Part shown: piece by piece, positions 26,590 to 39,508 of the stretch
Position numbering within the stretch: the first letter of the stretch is position 1
Layout of the letters: each line of letters starts with the position of its first letter
Source of the DNA: Heterohyrax brucei
Taxonomy: Eukaryota > Chordata > Mammalia > Hyracoidea > Procaviidae
Assembly: GCA_028571685.1 (NCBI GenBank)
Contig: CM053154.1
Coordinates: 3,245,001-3,309,000 of the forward strand
Length of the DNA: 64,000 bases
Direction: 5' to 3'
Notes under the pieces: generated by a model
The model's database searches: none
What the model was told of the DNA's origin: nothing
Seen by the model: only the letters and a program-made list of their open reading frames with translations
Made by a program: the position numbers and the translations under genes

Positions 26590-27107
26590 ACCCAGAGTGT
26601 TATGGATTGAAATGTCTCCCCAGACGTGCATCAGCTTGGTTAGGCCGCGATCCCCAGTCCAGTGTGGTTGTCCTCCGCTTGGGGGTTTTCCCGAGTGTTA
26701 TGATCACAGCCTCCGTCTGTGGTTAAAGAGGAGCGGGGTGGGAAGTGCCAGCCCTGCTTGGGTCACGTCCCACTCCTTGTAGCGGGAGTTTTTCTAGGGT
26801 GCGGTCAGCTCCACCTTTTACCTCTCAGGAGACAGAAGGCAAGGGAAGGAAGCCTGGAGCTGGGGAGCTGCGTGGCACCCGGAAGCAGTGCCTGGGGCAG
26901 AGAGCATCCTTTGGACTGAGGGTCCCACTCGGCGAGGCTCCCAGACCAAGGGGAGACGGCCGCAGCCTGAGGCCTTTCCCGTAGAGCCGGTGCCCCGCAG
27001 GCGGACTTCCAGCCTCCTAGGCCACGGGAGAGCAAATTTCTTGTCGTCAGCGCCATCCACCCGTGGTATCTCTGTTACAGCAGCACTAGCTGACTGGCAG
27101 GACTCAG
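26590..27107 (+). mobile_element. MaLR-like solitary LTR
   Basis: Starts TGTTATGGATTGAAATGTCTC and ends GTTACAGCAGCACTAGCTGAC. Landmarks shared with copies at 30049, 58734 and 48880: GGTTAGGCCGCGATCCC, GCCATCCACCCGTGGTAT, TCTCTGTTACAGCAGCACTA. The TG start, its size of about 500 bp and absence of coding sequence suggest a solo LTR; assignment to the MaLR/MLT1 group is from general resemblance. Confidence 0.6.
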
Positions 27108-27145
27108 AATCACCCTGATGGCAGTAGGTTTGGTTTGGTTTTGTC
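27108..27145 (+). repeat. AfroSINE-type tail remnant
   Basis: CACCCTGATGGCAGTAGGTT followed by TGGTTTGGTTTTG, the terminal part of an AfroSINE, directly after the LTR. Confidence 0.5.
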
Positions 27146-29507
27146 CCTCCACGCGGGGCCACGTCCTACCCCCAGAGGCCTGACTGGTGGAGGTACCCTG
27201 CACCTAAGGTGGGGAGCTTAGGGGTGTCCGAGGGTTAGGGTTATGGATCTTGGAAAGGACGTGGCCCAGACCCAAGGGACACGTGGGTTGGCTAGCTGGG
27301 CGCACACAGCCCAGGAGTAACCGGGCCCCCGCGGGAGGCGGACCCCGTGTCTGCGCAGGCGGAGAGGCTGACCCACCCAGAACTTTCTAATCGGAGTGAA
27401 TTCTGCTGTAGGGCGGGTGAGAGGCCATCTGGCGTGAGCTACGCCCAGGCCACTTCTTGCACCACAGACCGGCAGAGCTCTGTGTGCTGCGATGGGCCTT
27501 TTATTTTTTTCGGTCCAACAAGAATCAATATTTAAGATTATACAACGTCCATCCCAGGCTGAAGGAGCTGTCAAGCCAAGGACAAGGGCTGGATAATTTA
27601 CAATGCAAGGAACCCTTTCTTTTTGAGAGGGAGAAGGGAGAAATCAAGATTTAAGCTTCTGAGCCCAGGCTGAACTTTCTTCTTGACTCCTAATGCTCCT
27701 CGATGGAAACAAACCATCTATTTTGCTTTGTGGGGCCGCCTGGTGCCCTGCATGGACTCCGAGGCAGCGCCAGGCCCCTGCAGGAGCCTTGACCTCAGCT
27801 GGAAGGCCACCGCCTTGTCACAGGCTCAGCGACGTGCCCCCTCACCCAGCACCACCACTGAGCCCTCAGAGCCCTGCTTGCCTGTTGGTCCCTAATCAGC
27901 AGAGAGCCTTCTACTGTCAGTGCGAATGTGAAGATTAAATATTTATACAGGCCTCGTCAATAGCATCCCATAACTGGGCCCTGGTGGAGCTGCAGACCAG
28001 GGCCAGGCTCCCTGACGGGGAGTCGGGGTCATGGATCTAATGATCAGAGCCTGGTGGTGGTGGAGCACGTCTGTCGCCATTGGGTCAGGACAGTTATTTA
28101 TGGGGGCCAGGGTGGCTTCCTCAGAAGCCCATGTCGTGGTGACCACGGGGTCCTTTGTCTTCATGATGCCCGTCAACTATGAACTTACAGGGGCCCCGGG
28201 CTCACACATGCCTGTGGTGACCTGGCTGGACACTGTCTATCGCAGGGTGTAGTGGGAAGCCTGGAGGCACCCCCTTCCCCCAGCCCTGCCCCCTCCCAGA
28301 TTAAAAGGGCAAGAGCAGCCTGAGTTTTCACAAACGAGATTACAGCCCAAGAACGGGGGGTGGGCAGGAGGCTGGTACTGACACCGTCCATGCTTTTTCC
28401 ACCCAGGAAGCCACAAGGCATGCTGGGCTCTGGGGAAGGAGCTGGGAGCCCTACCTCCTCACAGTGACACTTGCGAACCTGGCCTCAGGAGCTGTGCCTC
28501 AGTTTCTCCTCTCCCACACTTAGCAGTTTCTGGCCTTCTCCTTTTCTGAGCTTTGTTTCTGCCAGATCCAGCCTCGAGGATGCTTTCTCACAAGGGGTCT
28601 CATCCAGAAGAGCAGTGGCTTGGGCTCTGCTGGTTGACCATCAGGCCGCTCTGTGGCGTGTGGTAGTCTCAGAGGCCAGCCAGCCACCAGAACCAGGCCC
28701 CACAGCCAGGACTGCTTATTGGGCTCTGTCGGGGTCTGTAGCGGGCTCTGAAAGGGTGCCTCTGCCCGTGGGGAGAAGGGGCTGGGCACGCTGAGCCTGG
28801 ACTGCAGCACACGTGGGCAGCACAGCCTGAGGGGGCTGGGAGCAGGGGCCCTGTAGATGGTGTCACGGTGGTGCAGGAGGCCCAGGCCCAGGTGCCACAC
28901 GGATTGCAGCTGTGGTCTGGATCATGGCGGTGAGATTAAACCAGAATCAGCTCCCACGTGTGTGCTATAGACGGAGTTGGACCTGGGGCGGGGGATGGGC
29001 CCAGTGGAATGAGGATGCAGGCAAAGGAGGCAGAAGGGGGCTCTGGGGGCTAAGAGGCCCTGGGCCGGGGCAGGTGGAGGGGGCGGGGGCAAGTCCGGGC
29101 ATGTGAGGACAGGTGGAGGCCAGTGAAGCTGGGTGGAGGCAGGGGGGGCACAGGGCTGAGAGCCCCTGGCCAGGGCAGCAGCAGAGGGGGCGCCAGGAGG
29201 CTGCTGTTGAGGGAGGGCTGCTGAGCCAACGGGACTAACACACAGGGGGAGGAGGACACAGCCACCGAGTCCACGCCAGGTGGAGACGCAGGGAGGCACC
29301 TGGGGACTCGTCCTCGCGGGTCATTCTGGGACCCTGCTGGGGTGAGCTTTCCTCTAGTCAAGTGTGCAGAAGTGCTTCACCCAAAAAGAGGTGTTCTAGT
29401 GTGGGGACCTGGGCAGGGACGTTCCAAAGCAGCACACCAGAGTTGGGGCCGGGGCTAGGCAGGCGTTCGGGGGCAAGCCACATAACCCCTCTGTGACGCA
29501 GTTTCCC
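27146..29507. other. No gene; G-rich unique sequence
   Basis: A two-copy telomere-like GGGTTAGGGTT at 27231 is probably chance. 27485-27560 and 27925-27985 are AT-rich patches without repeat similarity. 28980-29280 is purine/G-rich with irregular GGTGGAGG repetition. No exon recognised. Confidence 0.4.
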
Positions 29508-32500
29508 TGTGTTGCTGTGATGCTGGAAGCTATGCCACTGATATTCAGATAGACACCAGCAGGGTCACCCACAGTGGACAGGTCTCAGCTGAGCTTCCAG
29601 ACTCAGACGGACTAGGAAGAAGGACCTGGCAGCTCACTTCTGAAAAGAACTAGCCGGGGAGAACCCTAGGAGTGGCAGCCGAACACCGTCAGATATGGTG
29701 CTGGAAAAACGAGCCCCTCGGGTCGGAAGGCCCTCGGAAGATGACTGGAGGAGAGCTGCCCCTCAAAGTCGAGCTGACCTTTGTGACGTGGACGGAGTCA
29801 AGCTCTAGGGACCTTCATCTGCTGATGTGACGTGACTTGCAATGAGAAGAAAACAGCTGTAAATATCCATTAATAATCAGAAGATAGAATGCATGAAGTA
29901 TTAATCTAAGAAAACCGTAAATCATCAAAAATGAAATGGAACAATGAACACCAATGTCCTAGGCATTAATGAGCTCAGACGGACTGGCATTGTCATTCTG
30001 GATTGGACAATCATATTGTTTGCTATGCTGGGAATGACAGCTTGAAGTGTGTCATGGACTGAATTGTGTCCCCCCCAAAACGTGTAGAGTCGCTTGGTAG
30101 GGCCATTGGTTCCCAGTATTGCTCTCCGTTTTGTGATTTTTGTGTGCTACAAGTCCTAATCTCTGCCTGTGAGTAATAGATAGGATTATGTTAAAAGAGG
30201 GCTAGGCGGGTTACAAAGGCAGTTTCCCAGGAGGGTGGCTTGCACCACCATTTATCCTTCCATCCTACAAGAGATAAAAGGAAAGGGAAGCAAGCAGGGA
30301 GTGGGGAACCTCACACCATCAAGAAAGCAGCATTGGGAGAAGACAACATCCTTCAGACCTGAAATTCCTGTGCCAAGATGCTCCCTGAGCAAAGACTGAT
30401 GCAACACAAGGGCTTACCTCCAGAGCCTAAAAAATGGGAAAGCCTTTCCCTGGAGGAGACACCCTGAATTTGGGCTTGTAGCTTACTAGACTGTGCAAGC
30501 TTCTGGTTGAAGCCATCCACTCGTGGCGTTTTTGTTCCAGTAGTACCAGATGACTAAAACAATGAGGAATGGTGTTGCATTCATCACCAAAAAGAACATT
30601 TCAAAACTTTTCCCAAAATATGATGATGTCAGTGATAGGATAATATCCATATGCCTTCTAGGAAGGCCAGTTAATATGACTGATATTCAGATTTATGCAC
30701 CAGCCACGAAGGCCAAAGATAAAGAAACTGAAGCTTTTTACCAGCTTCTGTAGTCCCAAACTGATAAAAAATGCAGTCAGGACACGTCGATAACTCTTGC
30801 TGGAAACAAACAAGAAGGGTCACTAGTTGAAAACTATGGTCTTGGTAACAGAAATAATGCTGGAGTTCACACGATAGAATTTTGCAAGACCAAAGACTTC
30901 TTCACTGCAAATACCTTTTTTCACCAACACAAACAGTGACACGGACCTCACCAGGTGGAATGCATAGTGATCACACTGACTACGTCTGTGGAAAGAGACG
31001 ATGGAAAAGCTCAGTATCAGCAGTCAGAACGAGACCAGGTGCTGACTGCAGCACAGACCATCCTTTGCTTGCACACAGGTTCCAAATGAAGCTGGAGAAA
31101 ATTAGGACAAGTCCACAAGAGCCCAAGTATGACCTTGAGTACATCTCACCTCACTTCAGAGACAACTGCAAGAATAGATCTAATGACCAAAGACTAGATG
31201 AGTTGAGGAACGACATTAAAGACATCATCCATGAAGAGAGCAAGAGTTCATTAAAAAAGCAAGCAATCAAGAAAAAACCAAACTGGATGTCAGAAGAGAC
31301 ACAGAAATTTGCTCTCAAACATCAAGTTGCTAAAGCAAAAGGGAGACATGATGAAGTACAAGAACTAAACAGAAGATTTCGGAGGGCAGCTCAAGAAGAC
31401 AAAATCAAGTATTGCAATGACATGTGCAAAGACCTGACAGACAACCGAAAGGGAACAGCACGTTCTGCGTTTCTCAAGCTGAAAGAACAGATGAAAATAA
31501 ATTCAAGACTCAAGTTGCCTTAGTGAAGGATTCCACAGGGAAAATATTAAATGACTCAGGAAGCATCAAAAGAAGATGCAAGGAATACACAGAGTCATTA
31601 TACCAAAAAGGATTGGTTGGCATTCAAGCATTTTAAGGGGCAGCACATGATCAGGAACCAATGGTACTGAAGGAAGAAGTTGAAGCTACATCAAAGGCAC
31701 TGGCAAAAATCAAGGCTCCAGGAACTGATGGAACTTCAACTGAGATGATTCAACAAACAGATGCAGCGCTGGAAGTGCTCACTCGTCTCTGCCAAGAAAT
31801 TTGCAAGATAACCTACCTGGCCAACCAACTGGAAGAGATATATATTTATGTTTATTCCCAAGAAGGCTGATCCAATCGAATGCAGAAATCATCGAACAAC
31901 GTCCTTAATATCACACGCAAGTAAAATTTTGCTCAAGATCATTCAAAAGTGGCTGCAACATTATACTGACCGGGAACTGCCGGAAATTCAAGTGAGATTC
32001 AGAAGAGGACATGGAACCAGGGACATCATTGCTGATGTCAGACGGATCTTGGCTGACAGTAGAGAATACCAGAAAGATGTTTATTCCTGTTTCATTGACT
32101 ATGTGAAGGCATTCAACTGTGTGGATCGTAACAAATTACGGGTAACTTTGAGGAGAACGGGATTTCCAGAGCACTTAATTGAGCTCGTGAGGAATCTGTA
32201 CGTGGATCAAGAGGCAGTTGTTTGAGGACAACTGGATACTGTACAGTTTAAAGTGAGGAAACATGTGCATCAGGGTTGTATTCTCTCACCATATCTTTTC
32301 AATCCATATGCCAAACAAATAATCTAAGAAGTTAGACTATACGAAGAAGGAGGCATCAGGATTGGAGGATGACTCATTAACAACCTGCATTAGGTAGATG
32401 ACACAACTCTGCTTGCACAAAGTGAAGAGGAAACACTTATTGATAAAGATCAAAGACCATAGTCTTCAGTATGGATTGCAACCTCAACATCAAGGAAGTA

Positions 32501-33095
32501 AAATCCACACAATTGGACGGGTAAGCAACATCATGATAAATGGAGAAAGGATTGAGGTTGTTAAGAAGTTTATTTTATTTGGTTCCACAATCAATGTCCA
32601 TGGAAGCAGCAGTCAAGAAATCAAAAGACAGACTGCATTGGGAAAATCTGCTACAAAAGACCTCTTCAAACTGCTGAAAAGTAAAGCTGTCACCTTGAAG
32701 ACTAAGGTGCACCTGACCCAAGCCATGGTATTTTCAATTGAATCATATGCTTGTGAAAGCTGGACAAGGATTAAGGAAGACAGAAGAACAGACACCTTTG
32801 AATTGGGTGCTGGGAAGAATACTGAAGGTACCATGGACCGCCAAAAGAACCAGCAGAGCTGTTCTAGAAGAAGTACAACCACAGTGCCCCTTGGAAGCAA
32901 GGATATTGGGAATTAGTCTTAAATACTTTGGAAGACCCCCGGCAAGATGGATTGACACAGTGGCTACAACCATGGGCTTACGCGTACAAACGACTGTGGT
33001 CATGATGCCGGACCCAGCGGAGATTCGCTCTGTCGTGTAGAGGGTCCCTGTGAGTTAGAAACGAATTGATGGCACCTAACAACAACAACAAAAAA
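29508..33095 (+). mobile_element. RTE (BovB-type) LINE, nearly full-length, inactive
   Basis: Order: short 5' region (29508-29850); endonuclease part (29860 on, including RNGVAFITKKNISK after an LTR interruption and IQIYAPATKAKDKE); linker (31080-31640); reverse transcriptase (31660-32230: KAPGTDGTSTEM; RFRRGHGTRDIIADV; CFIDYVKAFNCVD); C-terminal part (to 33030); short tail ending in repeated AACAAC. Inactivating changes: frame breaks, the catalytic FD-like position reads AFN, and the YADD box reads stop-VDD at 32391-32402. A non-LTR retrotransposon that copies its RNA at nicked target DNA. This copy is dead. Confidence 0.9.
30049..30561 (+). mobile_element. MaLR-like solo LTR inserted in the RTE endonuclease region
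   Basis: From TGTCATGGACTGAATTGTGT to CCAGATGACTAAAACA. RTE sequence is continuous across it (GGGAATGACAGCTTGAAG before, AGGAATGGTGTTGCATTCAT after), so the LTR entered an existing RTE. Same family as 26590 and 58734. Target duplication is not clear. Confidence 0.75.
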
Positions 33096-34184
33096 ATGGA
33101 AACAGTGTGATTTGCGTATTTACCTTATAGCACTGTTGACAGTCTAAAGCAGGTATCAGTGCTCAGTGCTGTGACAGAGTCGAGGGTGACACGGTTGGGC
33201 ACCAGGGGGCTGGATGGCAACGGGTGTCCTCAGAGCTGGGTGCCTCCTGGGTGTGACTGTGAGCACTGGGGACAGGGGACATTGGTATCATCAGGGCTAC
33301 TACGATGACCACAGCTCTTCCCTAAAATGGGCCTGCAATTTCACAGCACGACAGGCTGAGCACCTAAGCCGGAGACCAGTCTGAAATCACTGAAGGCACT
33401 TTCCTGAGACAGGAACCCCAGACGGCTAACACACTCCACTAATAACGATAAATTGATAAAGTGATATTGATCATTATTGAGACAGCCCTGGTGAGACACC
33501 CATGGGGAGCGGGGTGGGGTCAGCAGCGAGGCCAGACAGCTCCCGTAACTGCGCTGCGATGGAGAGGAACACGTAATGATCGATTTAGTGCCTCTCTGGA
33601 GCCCCAGAGCACTTCGTGCACTTATGGGAAAGTGCCTGAGACCAAATGAAGAGAAGCCCAGTGAGGAGCATCAATCCAAACATTAGGGCATCTGAGGGCT
33701 TCAGAGAAAGTGGGGAGGGACAACAGGTACCGAGCAGCCCCAGGCCCAGAACATTTGAGGCAGACACTCTGTGCCCCAGTGTTCAATAGCTGCTGCTGCC
33801 TTCCCGGAGACCTAAATCAAGAGGTGAGTGTGTGCAGGCTCACAGGGGTGCACTCAGCTGTCAGGAGGGACCTAAAGAGGTCTGCAGATGGCATACACTT
33901 AACCGTGCTCTGTGCTCCAGCTCCACGCACAGATGCTTTGCTCTGGAGCCTTCCAGGGCTGCCTGCCCCTACCAGCTTGGGGCAGGCCTGGTGGTCACCC
34001 TCCTGGCCCCTGCCTCCAAGTCCCTACAGTGCAGCCACCCTCCCCTAGCTCCTGTTCTCTGAGCCCCCGAGGCACAGCTGCGATCCCCTCCATGTGTGGC
34101 TTCCAGGAAGCCACCAGACTGCCTTGGCAGCTCTTGTGGATTTGGTGGCACCTCTTGAGATCCAAGCCTGTCTGCCCATGGATG
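33096..34184. other. No recognisable feature
   Basis: Unique-looking sequence between the long RTE and an LTR fragment. Short AT-rich patch at 33430-33480. No exon or repeat assigned. Confidence 0.4.
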
Positions 34185-34470
34185 GCATTTTTTTAAAAAC
34201 TAGGATTTTGTTGTGTTAACTAGGTCACACCTGAGTAGGGTGGGCTTTAAATTTAATCACTTCTGGGTGATAGAAAGGGCAGTTTAGACACAGAGAGACA
34301 CACATACAGGGTGGAGGGGTGGCACAGATACCCTGTGACGACAGGCTACAAACAAACCAAGAAATTCCTGGGGCCACAGATGTGACAAAGTCAACACTCC
34401 TGAGGCCATAGTTTGGAAGGTCCCTCTGAGCCAGAATTGACTCGACAGCAGTGGGCGTGGTTTCAGCCTG
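34185..34470 (+). mobile_element. MLT1-like LTR fragment with AfroSINE tail
   Basis: 34185-34350 carries GAGTAGGGTGGGCTTTAAAT, TTAATCACTTCTGGGTGATA and TTAGACACAGAGAGACACAC, the order seen in MLT1-type LTRs. 34400-34470 ends as an AfroSINE (CTCTGAGCCAGAATTGACTC, GACAGCAGTGGG). Confidence 0.55.
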
Positions 34471-34724
34471 CTCTACTGCAAGGTGATAAACGTCTGTGGC
34501 TGAGAGCAGCAGAATGCAGACGCCCATCACGTGGCACCTGGGCCCCGAGAACCCAACCACTGCAAACTGCTTTAATTGTGAGTAACTCAGACTGGCCAGA
34601 AAGCTCCAGGAATAACAAGAGAACACTTGAGTCAGGCTGCCTCGGTCCTCTGCTTGGCTTTGCTTTAGCTGAATGAGACCAAGGGGACAGAAGTGAGAAG
34701 GCAGAAGTAAATCCAGTCACCTGT

Positions 34725-36742
34725 GGTCACCTCACCTTTGACAAGGGTCCAAAGTTCAACAAATAAGGAAATCATAATCTTTTTAACAAATGGTGTTGGC
34801 AAAACTGGGTGTCCGTCTGCAAAAAGTGAAACGGGACCCATTCCTTACAATATACACAAAAATTAATTCAAGATGGATCAAAGGCCTAAATATAAACCCT
34901 CAAATTATAAAGATCATAGAAATAATACCCGAGTCCTGATACACGGCATTAACAGGACACAAAGCATAATTAACAACAGACAAATTCCAAAAGATAAACC
35001 AGATAATTGAAATTTTCTCAGAATTAAACACTTAAAGCTCATCAGAAGGGTTCACTAAAGAAGTAAAAAAAGAACCTTCAGACGAAGGAGAAATTTTTTC
35101 GCTATGGCAAATCTGACAAAGTTCTAATCTTTCAAATCTACAGGAAAATCCAGCACTTCTACAACAACACAACAAGTAATGTAATTAAGAAAATGGGCAA
35201 AAGAAAGGAATAGGTACTTCACCAAAGAAGACTTTTGAGCAGCTAACAGACACACGAGGAAATGCTAGAGATCACTAGTCATGAGAGAAGTGAAGTCAAA
35301 ACCACAATGAGCTACCGTCTCAGCCTGACGTAACTGGCACGAGTTAAAAAAAAAAAGCAGAAAATAACTACTGTTGGAGATGCTGCAGGGACATTGGAAC
35401 TCATTTGTCCCGCTAGTGGGAATGCAAAATGGTACAGCCACTTTGGAAAATAATATGGTGCTCGTTAGAAAGCTAGAAATAAAAATACCATGTGATCCAA
35501 CCATCCTACTCCTAGGAATACGTCCTAGAGAAACAAGAGCTGTCACAGGAATAGACACATGCGTGCTTATGTTCATTACGGCACTGTCCACAACAGAAAA
35601 AGATGGAAGCAGCCTAGATGCCCATCAACCCAGATGAAGAACTAAACAAATGATGGTATGTGGACGCAGTCGGGTACCATGCAATGATAGAGAACAACTA
35701 TGAATCTGGGAAGCATCTCACAGCGCAGATGAATCTGGAGGGCGTTATGCTAAATGAGACAGGCCAGTCACAAATAGGAACAAATATCATATGAGACCAC
35801 TACAGCAAAAAATCATGAAAAGGCTTACACACAAAAAGAAACAATCTTTGATGGTTATGAGGGAAGGGAGGGGTGGGTACAGAAGAGCACTCAATAGATA
35901 ACAGACAGGTGATGAACTTCAGTGAAGGACAAGACAGTACACAGTGCTGGGGACACCAGCATAGCTTGTCCAAGGCAAGGTCTTAGAGCTCCATAGATAC
36001 AGCCAAACTCAACCAAGCACTAAATCAATGGGCTGATAGCTGTGGGACCCATGGTCTCGGGGAACATCTTGCTCAACTGGCATGGCATAGTTTATAAGGA
36101 GATGAGCTACATTCTGCTTTGGTGAGTAGCGTCTGGGGTTTAAAAACTCATCAAGGCCCATGGCTCCGCTGACGTCACCCTGTCAGAAGCAAGGGATGAT
36201 GAGGATAACCAAAGACATGAGGGAAACATTCGTCCAAAGGATGGATGAACCACAACTACCACAACTTCTACTAGACCGAGGCCAGTACAGCCAGCTGGTG
36301 CCTGGCTACCACCACGGACTGCTCTGACAGGGATCACAGTAGAGAGTCTGGAGAGAGCTGGAGAAAAGTGTTGGACAAGATTCTAACTCACAAACAAATA
36401 ATGACAGTAACAAGCAACAGACTTACTGGCCTGACAGAGATTTCAGAAACCCTGATAACATGGCTCCAGGACACCCTTTCAGCTCAGTACTGAAGTCGCC
36501 TCTGAGGTTCACCTTTCACCAAAGGTGAGACAGGACTAGACCACAAAATGAGACTAATGGGCCACACTAGAAGGCAAGAAGGGACAGGAAAGCTGGTAAT
36601 AGGGAACCCAAAGTCAAGAAGGGACTGTTGACTTGTCATAGAATTGAAAACCAGTATCATAAAACAATGTGTGCTAGCTGCCTAATGAGAAGCTTGTTTG
36701 TTCTATAAACCTTCATCTAAGTACAATAATTTTTTTTTTAAA
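34725..36742 (+). mobile_element. L1, 5'-truncated, ORF2 C-terminus plus long 3' UTR
   Basis: ORF2 from about 34725 (TTTGACAAGGGTCCAAAGTT, TGGCAAAACTGGGTGTCC) to the C-terminus near 35640 (ACTGTCCACAACAGAAAAAG), then a 1.1-kb 3' UTR ending CTATAAACCTTCATCTAAGT and a T/A run at 36729-36742. In frame from 35374 there is a stretch including TIPLLLG-like PTILLLGIRPRETRAV. Same 3' UTR subfamily as at 16400-17513. Confidence 0.85.
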
Positions 36743-37690
36743 AGAAATAAGAAAAATGAGAGAGGAAAAGAAAGTCACAGGCCAATATTCTTCCTTAACA
36801 GACACAAAAATCCCTCACTAAATATCAGCAAGTCAAATCAATACACAAGAGCGTAAAACATTGTGACTGGACGAGTTCATTTCAGGATTGCAAGTTTCTT
36901 TTAATGTTTGAAAGGCCATTGTTATCATTTACCACAAAAACAGAGTAAGACAGCCATGTGACAGATGGTCATCAACAGTTGCAGAAAAAGTCTCTAATGA
37001 AATTATACACTCATTCATTCTGAAAATTCTCTATTCATTATTATTTTTATACTCATTAATTTTGCAAACTTCCTCAATTCAATAAAACACACCCATAGAA
37101 AGCCTACAGCTAATATCATGTTTCATGGCAAGAGACTACTTTCCTGAATACGGAGAACACAGCAAGAATTTTCCCTCTTTCCATTTCTATTCAACCTTGA
37201 TCAGAGGTCATAATCAGTGAAATAAGACAAGAACAACAAAGACAAGATATCACCATGGAAAAGAAGGAAGTACCATTCTCTTGTTTCACAGATGGTACTA
37301 TCACACATGGAGAAGATCTTAAGTAATCTAAAAGAAAATCGCCAGGACTAGTGGGTAAATTTTGAGAGGTTGTGAGGTTCAAGGACAAATCAACAAATAA
37401 AGAAACGAATTTAAGGTTGCAAAAGACACGAAACGTTTGAGGAAACTGTCCCAGACTGGAGGAGACGTAACAACTACAGGAGGGGATCTGGGCTTGGATA
37501 CTGGAGCGTTGGGAGAGGAGCTGAGGAAATCGGAATCAGGTCTCCACTAGTCAATGGTATTGTGCTGATGCTAATTCCTCAGCTTTGATAATTATACCGT
37601 AGTTATGTAAGATCAGTCCAAAAAACTGTCGTTTCAACTCTTTTGTAAGTCCAAATCATTTCAAAATAAAAATTTCAAAAAACCACAAAT
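36743..37690 (+). mobile_element. Older L1 fragment with a different 3' end
   Basis: ORF2-like sequence (AATATTCTTCCTTAACAGAC, TCACAAGATCATTG-like, ATGGTACTATCACACATGG), then a 3' segment (GGAAACTGTCCCAGACTGGA; TTATACCGTAGTTATGTAAG) of the older mammalian L1 type, ending ATTTCAAAATAAAAATTTC. Confidence 0.7.
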
Positions 37691-37894
37691 AAGAAGTAGC
37701 AGGTCAGGGTTTCTTGACTATCAGAGAAGCAAGCTGGCTCTGGAGGCAGTGGTGGCTTTCCCACCCGGCCGGTGTGCTCTTTGGATCTGGAAGTTGTTCC
37801 TCTTAAAGATTCTAAAATGATTTAGGGCCTTAAAATAAATCCCTTACTGCTTAAAACAATCAAACAAAAAAAGACATCATTAAGAAAACGGACA

Positions 37895-38135
37895 TGTTGT
37901 CAGGAGGAATCAGTCTGCAGAGAAAGACATCACGCTTGTTAAAAAGGAGGGCCAGCAAAAAAGAGGAAGCCACTCAGTGAGACGGACTGACATAGTGACT
38001 GTAACAGTGGACTCAAGCATAACCATGACAACAGTCATAAGCGTAGTGAAGGACTGGACAGCGTGCTGTTCTGTTGTGCATGGGGTTGCTGTGATTTGAA
38101 ACTAACTCAACGGCACCTCACAACAATAGCAAAGA
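37895..38135 (+). mobile_element. RTE 3' end fragment
   Basis: TGTCAGGAGGAATCAGTCTG, GGACTCAAGCATAACCATGA and TTCTGTTGTGCATGGGGTTG, ending CTCAACGGCACCTCACAACA. This is the RTE 3' terminus including its AACAA-rich end. Confidence 0.85.
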
Positions 38136-39115
38136 AAATGTAACTGGCAAAGGAGTCATTTATACAATATATAAAGAGCTTCTACAATTCAATAAGGAAA
38201 AGAAAAGTAAAAAATGAGCAAGGGAGCCAAGAGCTGCTTTATCACAGGGCATACAAATAGACAGGAAGCACAGGAGTGCTAATCAGCACCAACAGTCACC
38301 TAGGAGATGCAAAACAGAACCACTGTGAGATTTCTGTTTGGGGCTAAAATTAAGAAAAACGATGACACCAAAAGCTGTCAAGGGTGTGGAGCCACCGGAA
38401 CTTCTGTGTTGCCTGTGGGCGTGCCAAACAGTGCGACCACTTTGGAAACCTGAAAATTTTTGTAAACGTAAACCTGGATCTACCCAGCAAACCCATTCTC
38501 AGGTACTTACCTGGGGTGCATTCAAACACATGTCCACAAAAACACTGTGAATAGGAGTATTTACAGCAGCTTTATTCATAATAACCCAAGTCTGGAGATC
38601 ACCCTATGGCCATCAGTACAGAATGAATATGTGTACTCATCCAAGGGAGTTATTGAGCAATTGAATTGTGTGAACTCAGCACAGCAACAATGTGGCAACT
38701 GATGAGAGAGGCCATGCCTGTCCACCTGGGTGCTGTCAAGACAGAGAGAAGTAACCTGTGGGGGTAGGAGTCAGAGCAGAAGTCCCATGGGGGTGGCACT
38801 GACTGGAAGGGGACTGAGGGAACTTTCTTCAGTGACAAAAGTTTTGTGTGTTGATTGGGTGTTGGCTACACAAAAACCCCAAACTTGTTGCCATCAAATC
38901 ATTAAGTCAGTAACAACTCATAGAAACTGTGAGACAGGATAGAACTTCCAAGAAGGGGCTGGTGGATTTGAACTGCTAGCCTTTTGGTTAGTAGTTGAAC
39001 TTTAACCACTGTACCACCAGGCTCTGTTGGCTCCATCGGGGATACATTGTCAAAGCTCACTCAACTGCACGCTCAAAATCTGTCTATTGCATGTCTGCCA
39101 AATGCCTCCTTTCTC
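38136..39115 (+). mobile_element. Old L1 3' fragment
   Basis: ORF2 end and 3' UTR landmarks: TACAATTCAATAAGGAAAAG, TGCGACCACTTTGGAAACCT, TTTACAGCAGCTTTATTCAT; it resumes after a SINE as GTCAAAGCTCACTCAACTGC, the L1 terminal motif. Interrupted at 38890-39030. Confidence 0.75.
38890..39030 (-). repeat. AfroSINE inserted in the L1 end
   Basis: Inverted copy with complement of TTTGAACTGCTAGCCTTTTG and ACCACTGTACCACCAGGCTC. L1 3' UTR sequence lies on both sides. Confidence 0.82.
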
Positions 39116-39332
39116 TCTTGCCCCACCACAAACGTGCCTCAGGTGTAATATTCCAATCACAATCTGCTCTGCCCTACCCACCCTGCCACCTCCGGTCTCC
39201 TCTCGAAACCAAAAACAAAACAGAACAAAATAAACAACAACAAACGCATTGCCATAGAGCCAGTGCCCACTCATAGAAACTCTATGTTGGTGTTACGTGC
39301 TGCAAGTCAGCTTTGATTCACAGCTACCTCAT

Positions 39333-39508
39333 GTGCAAGAGAAGGAAGCACCGCCTGGCTCTGCGCCCTCCTCAGCCACCACTTGTATACTCTGTGTGCA
39401 AGAGAAGGAAGCACCGCCTGGCTCTGCGCCCTCCTCAGCCACCACTTGTACTCTGCGTGCAAGAGAAGGAAACACCGCCTGGCCCTGTGCCCTCCTCAGC
39501 CACCACTG
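39333..39508. repeat. Tandem triplication in the RTE 3' tail
   Basis: Units start at 39333, 39396 and 39457 (63, 61 and about 52 bp), each beginning GTGCAAGAGAAGGAA and including CCTCCTCAGCCACCACT. Units 1 and 2 are nearly identical, so the expansion is recent relative to the element's age. Confidence 0.93.

Noticed and set aside
27225-27245. Interstitial telomere repeat (GGGTTAGGGTT)
   Set aside because: Under two full units; too short to be meaningful.
30882-31523. 213-codon frame as a host gene
   Set aside because: It is the endonuclease-RT linker of the RTE element, not a host gene.
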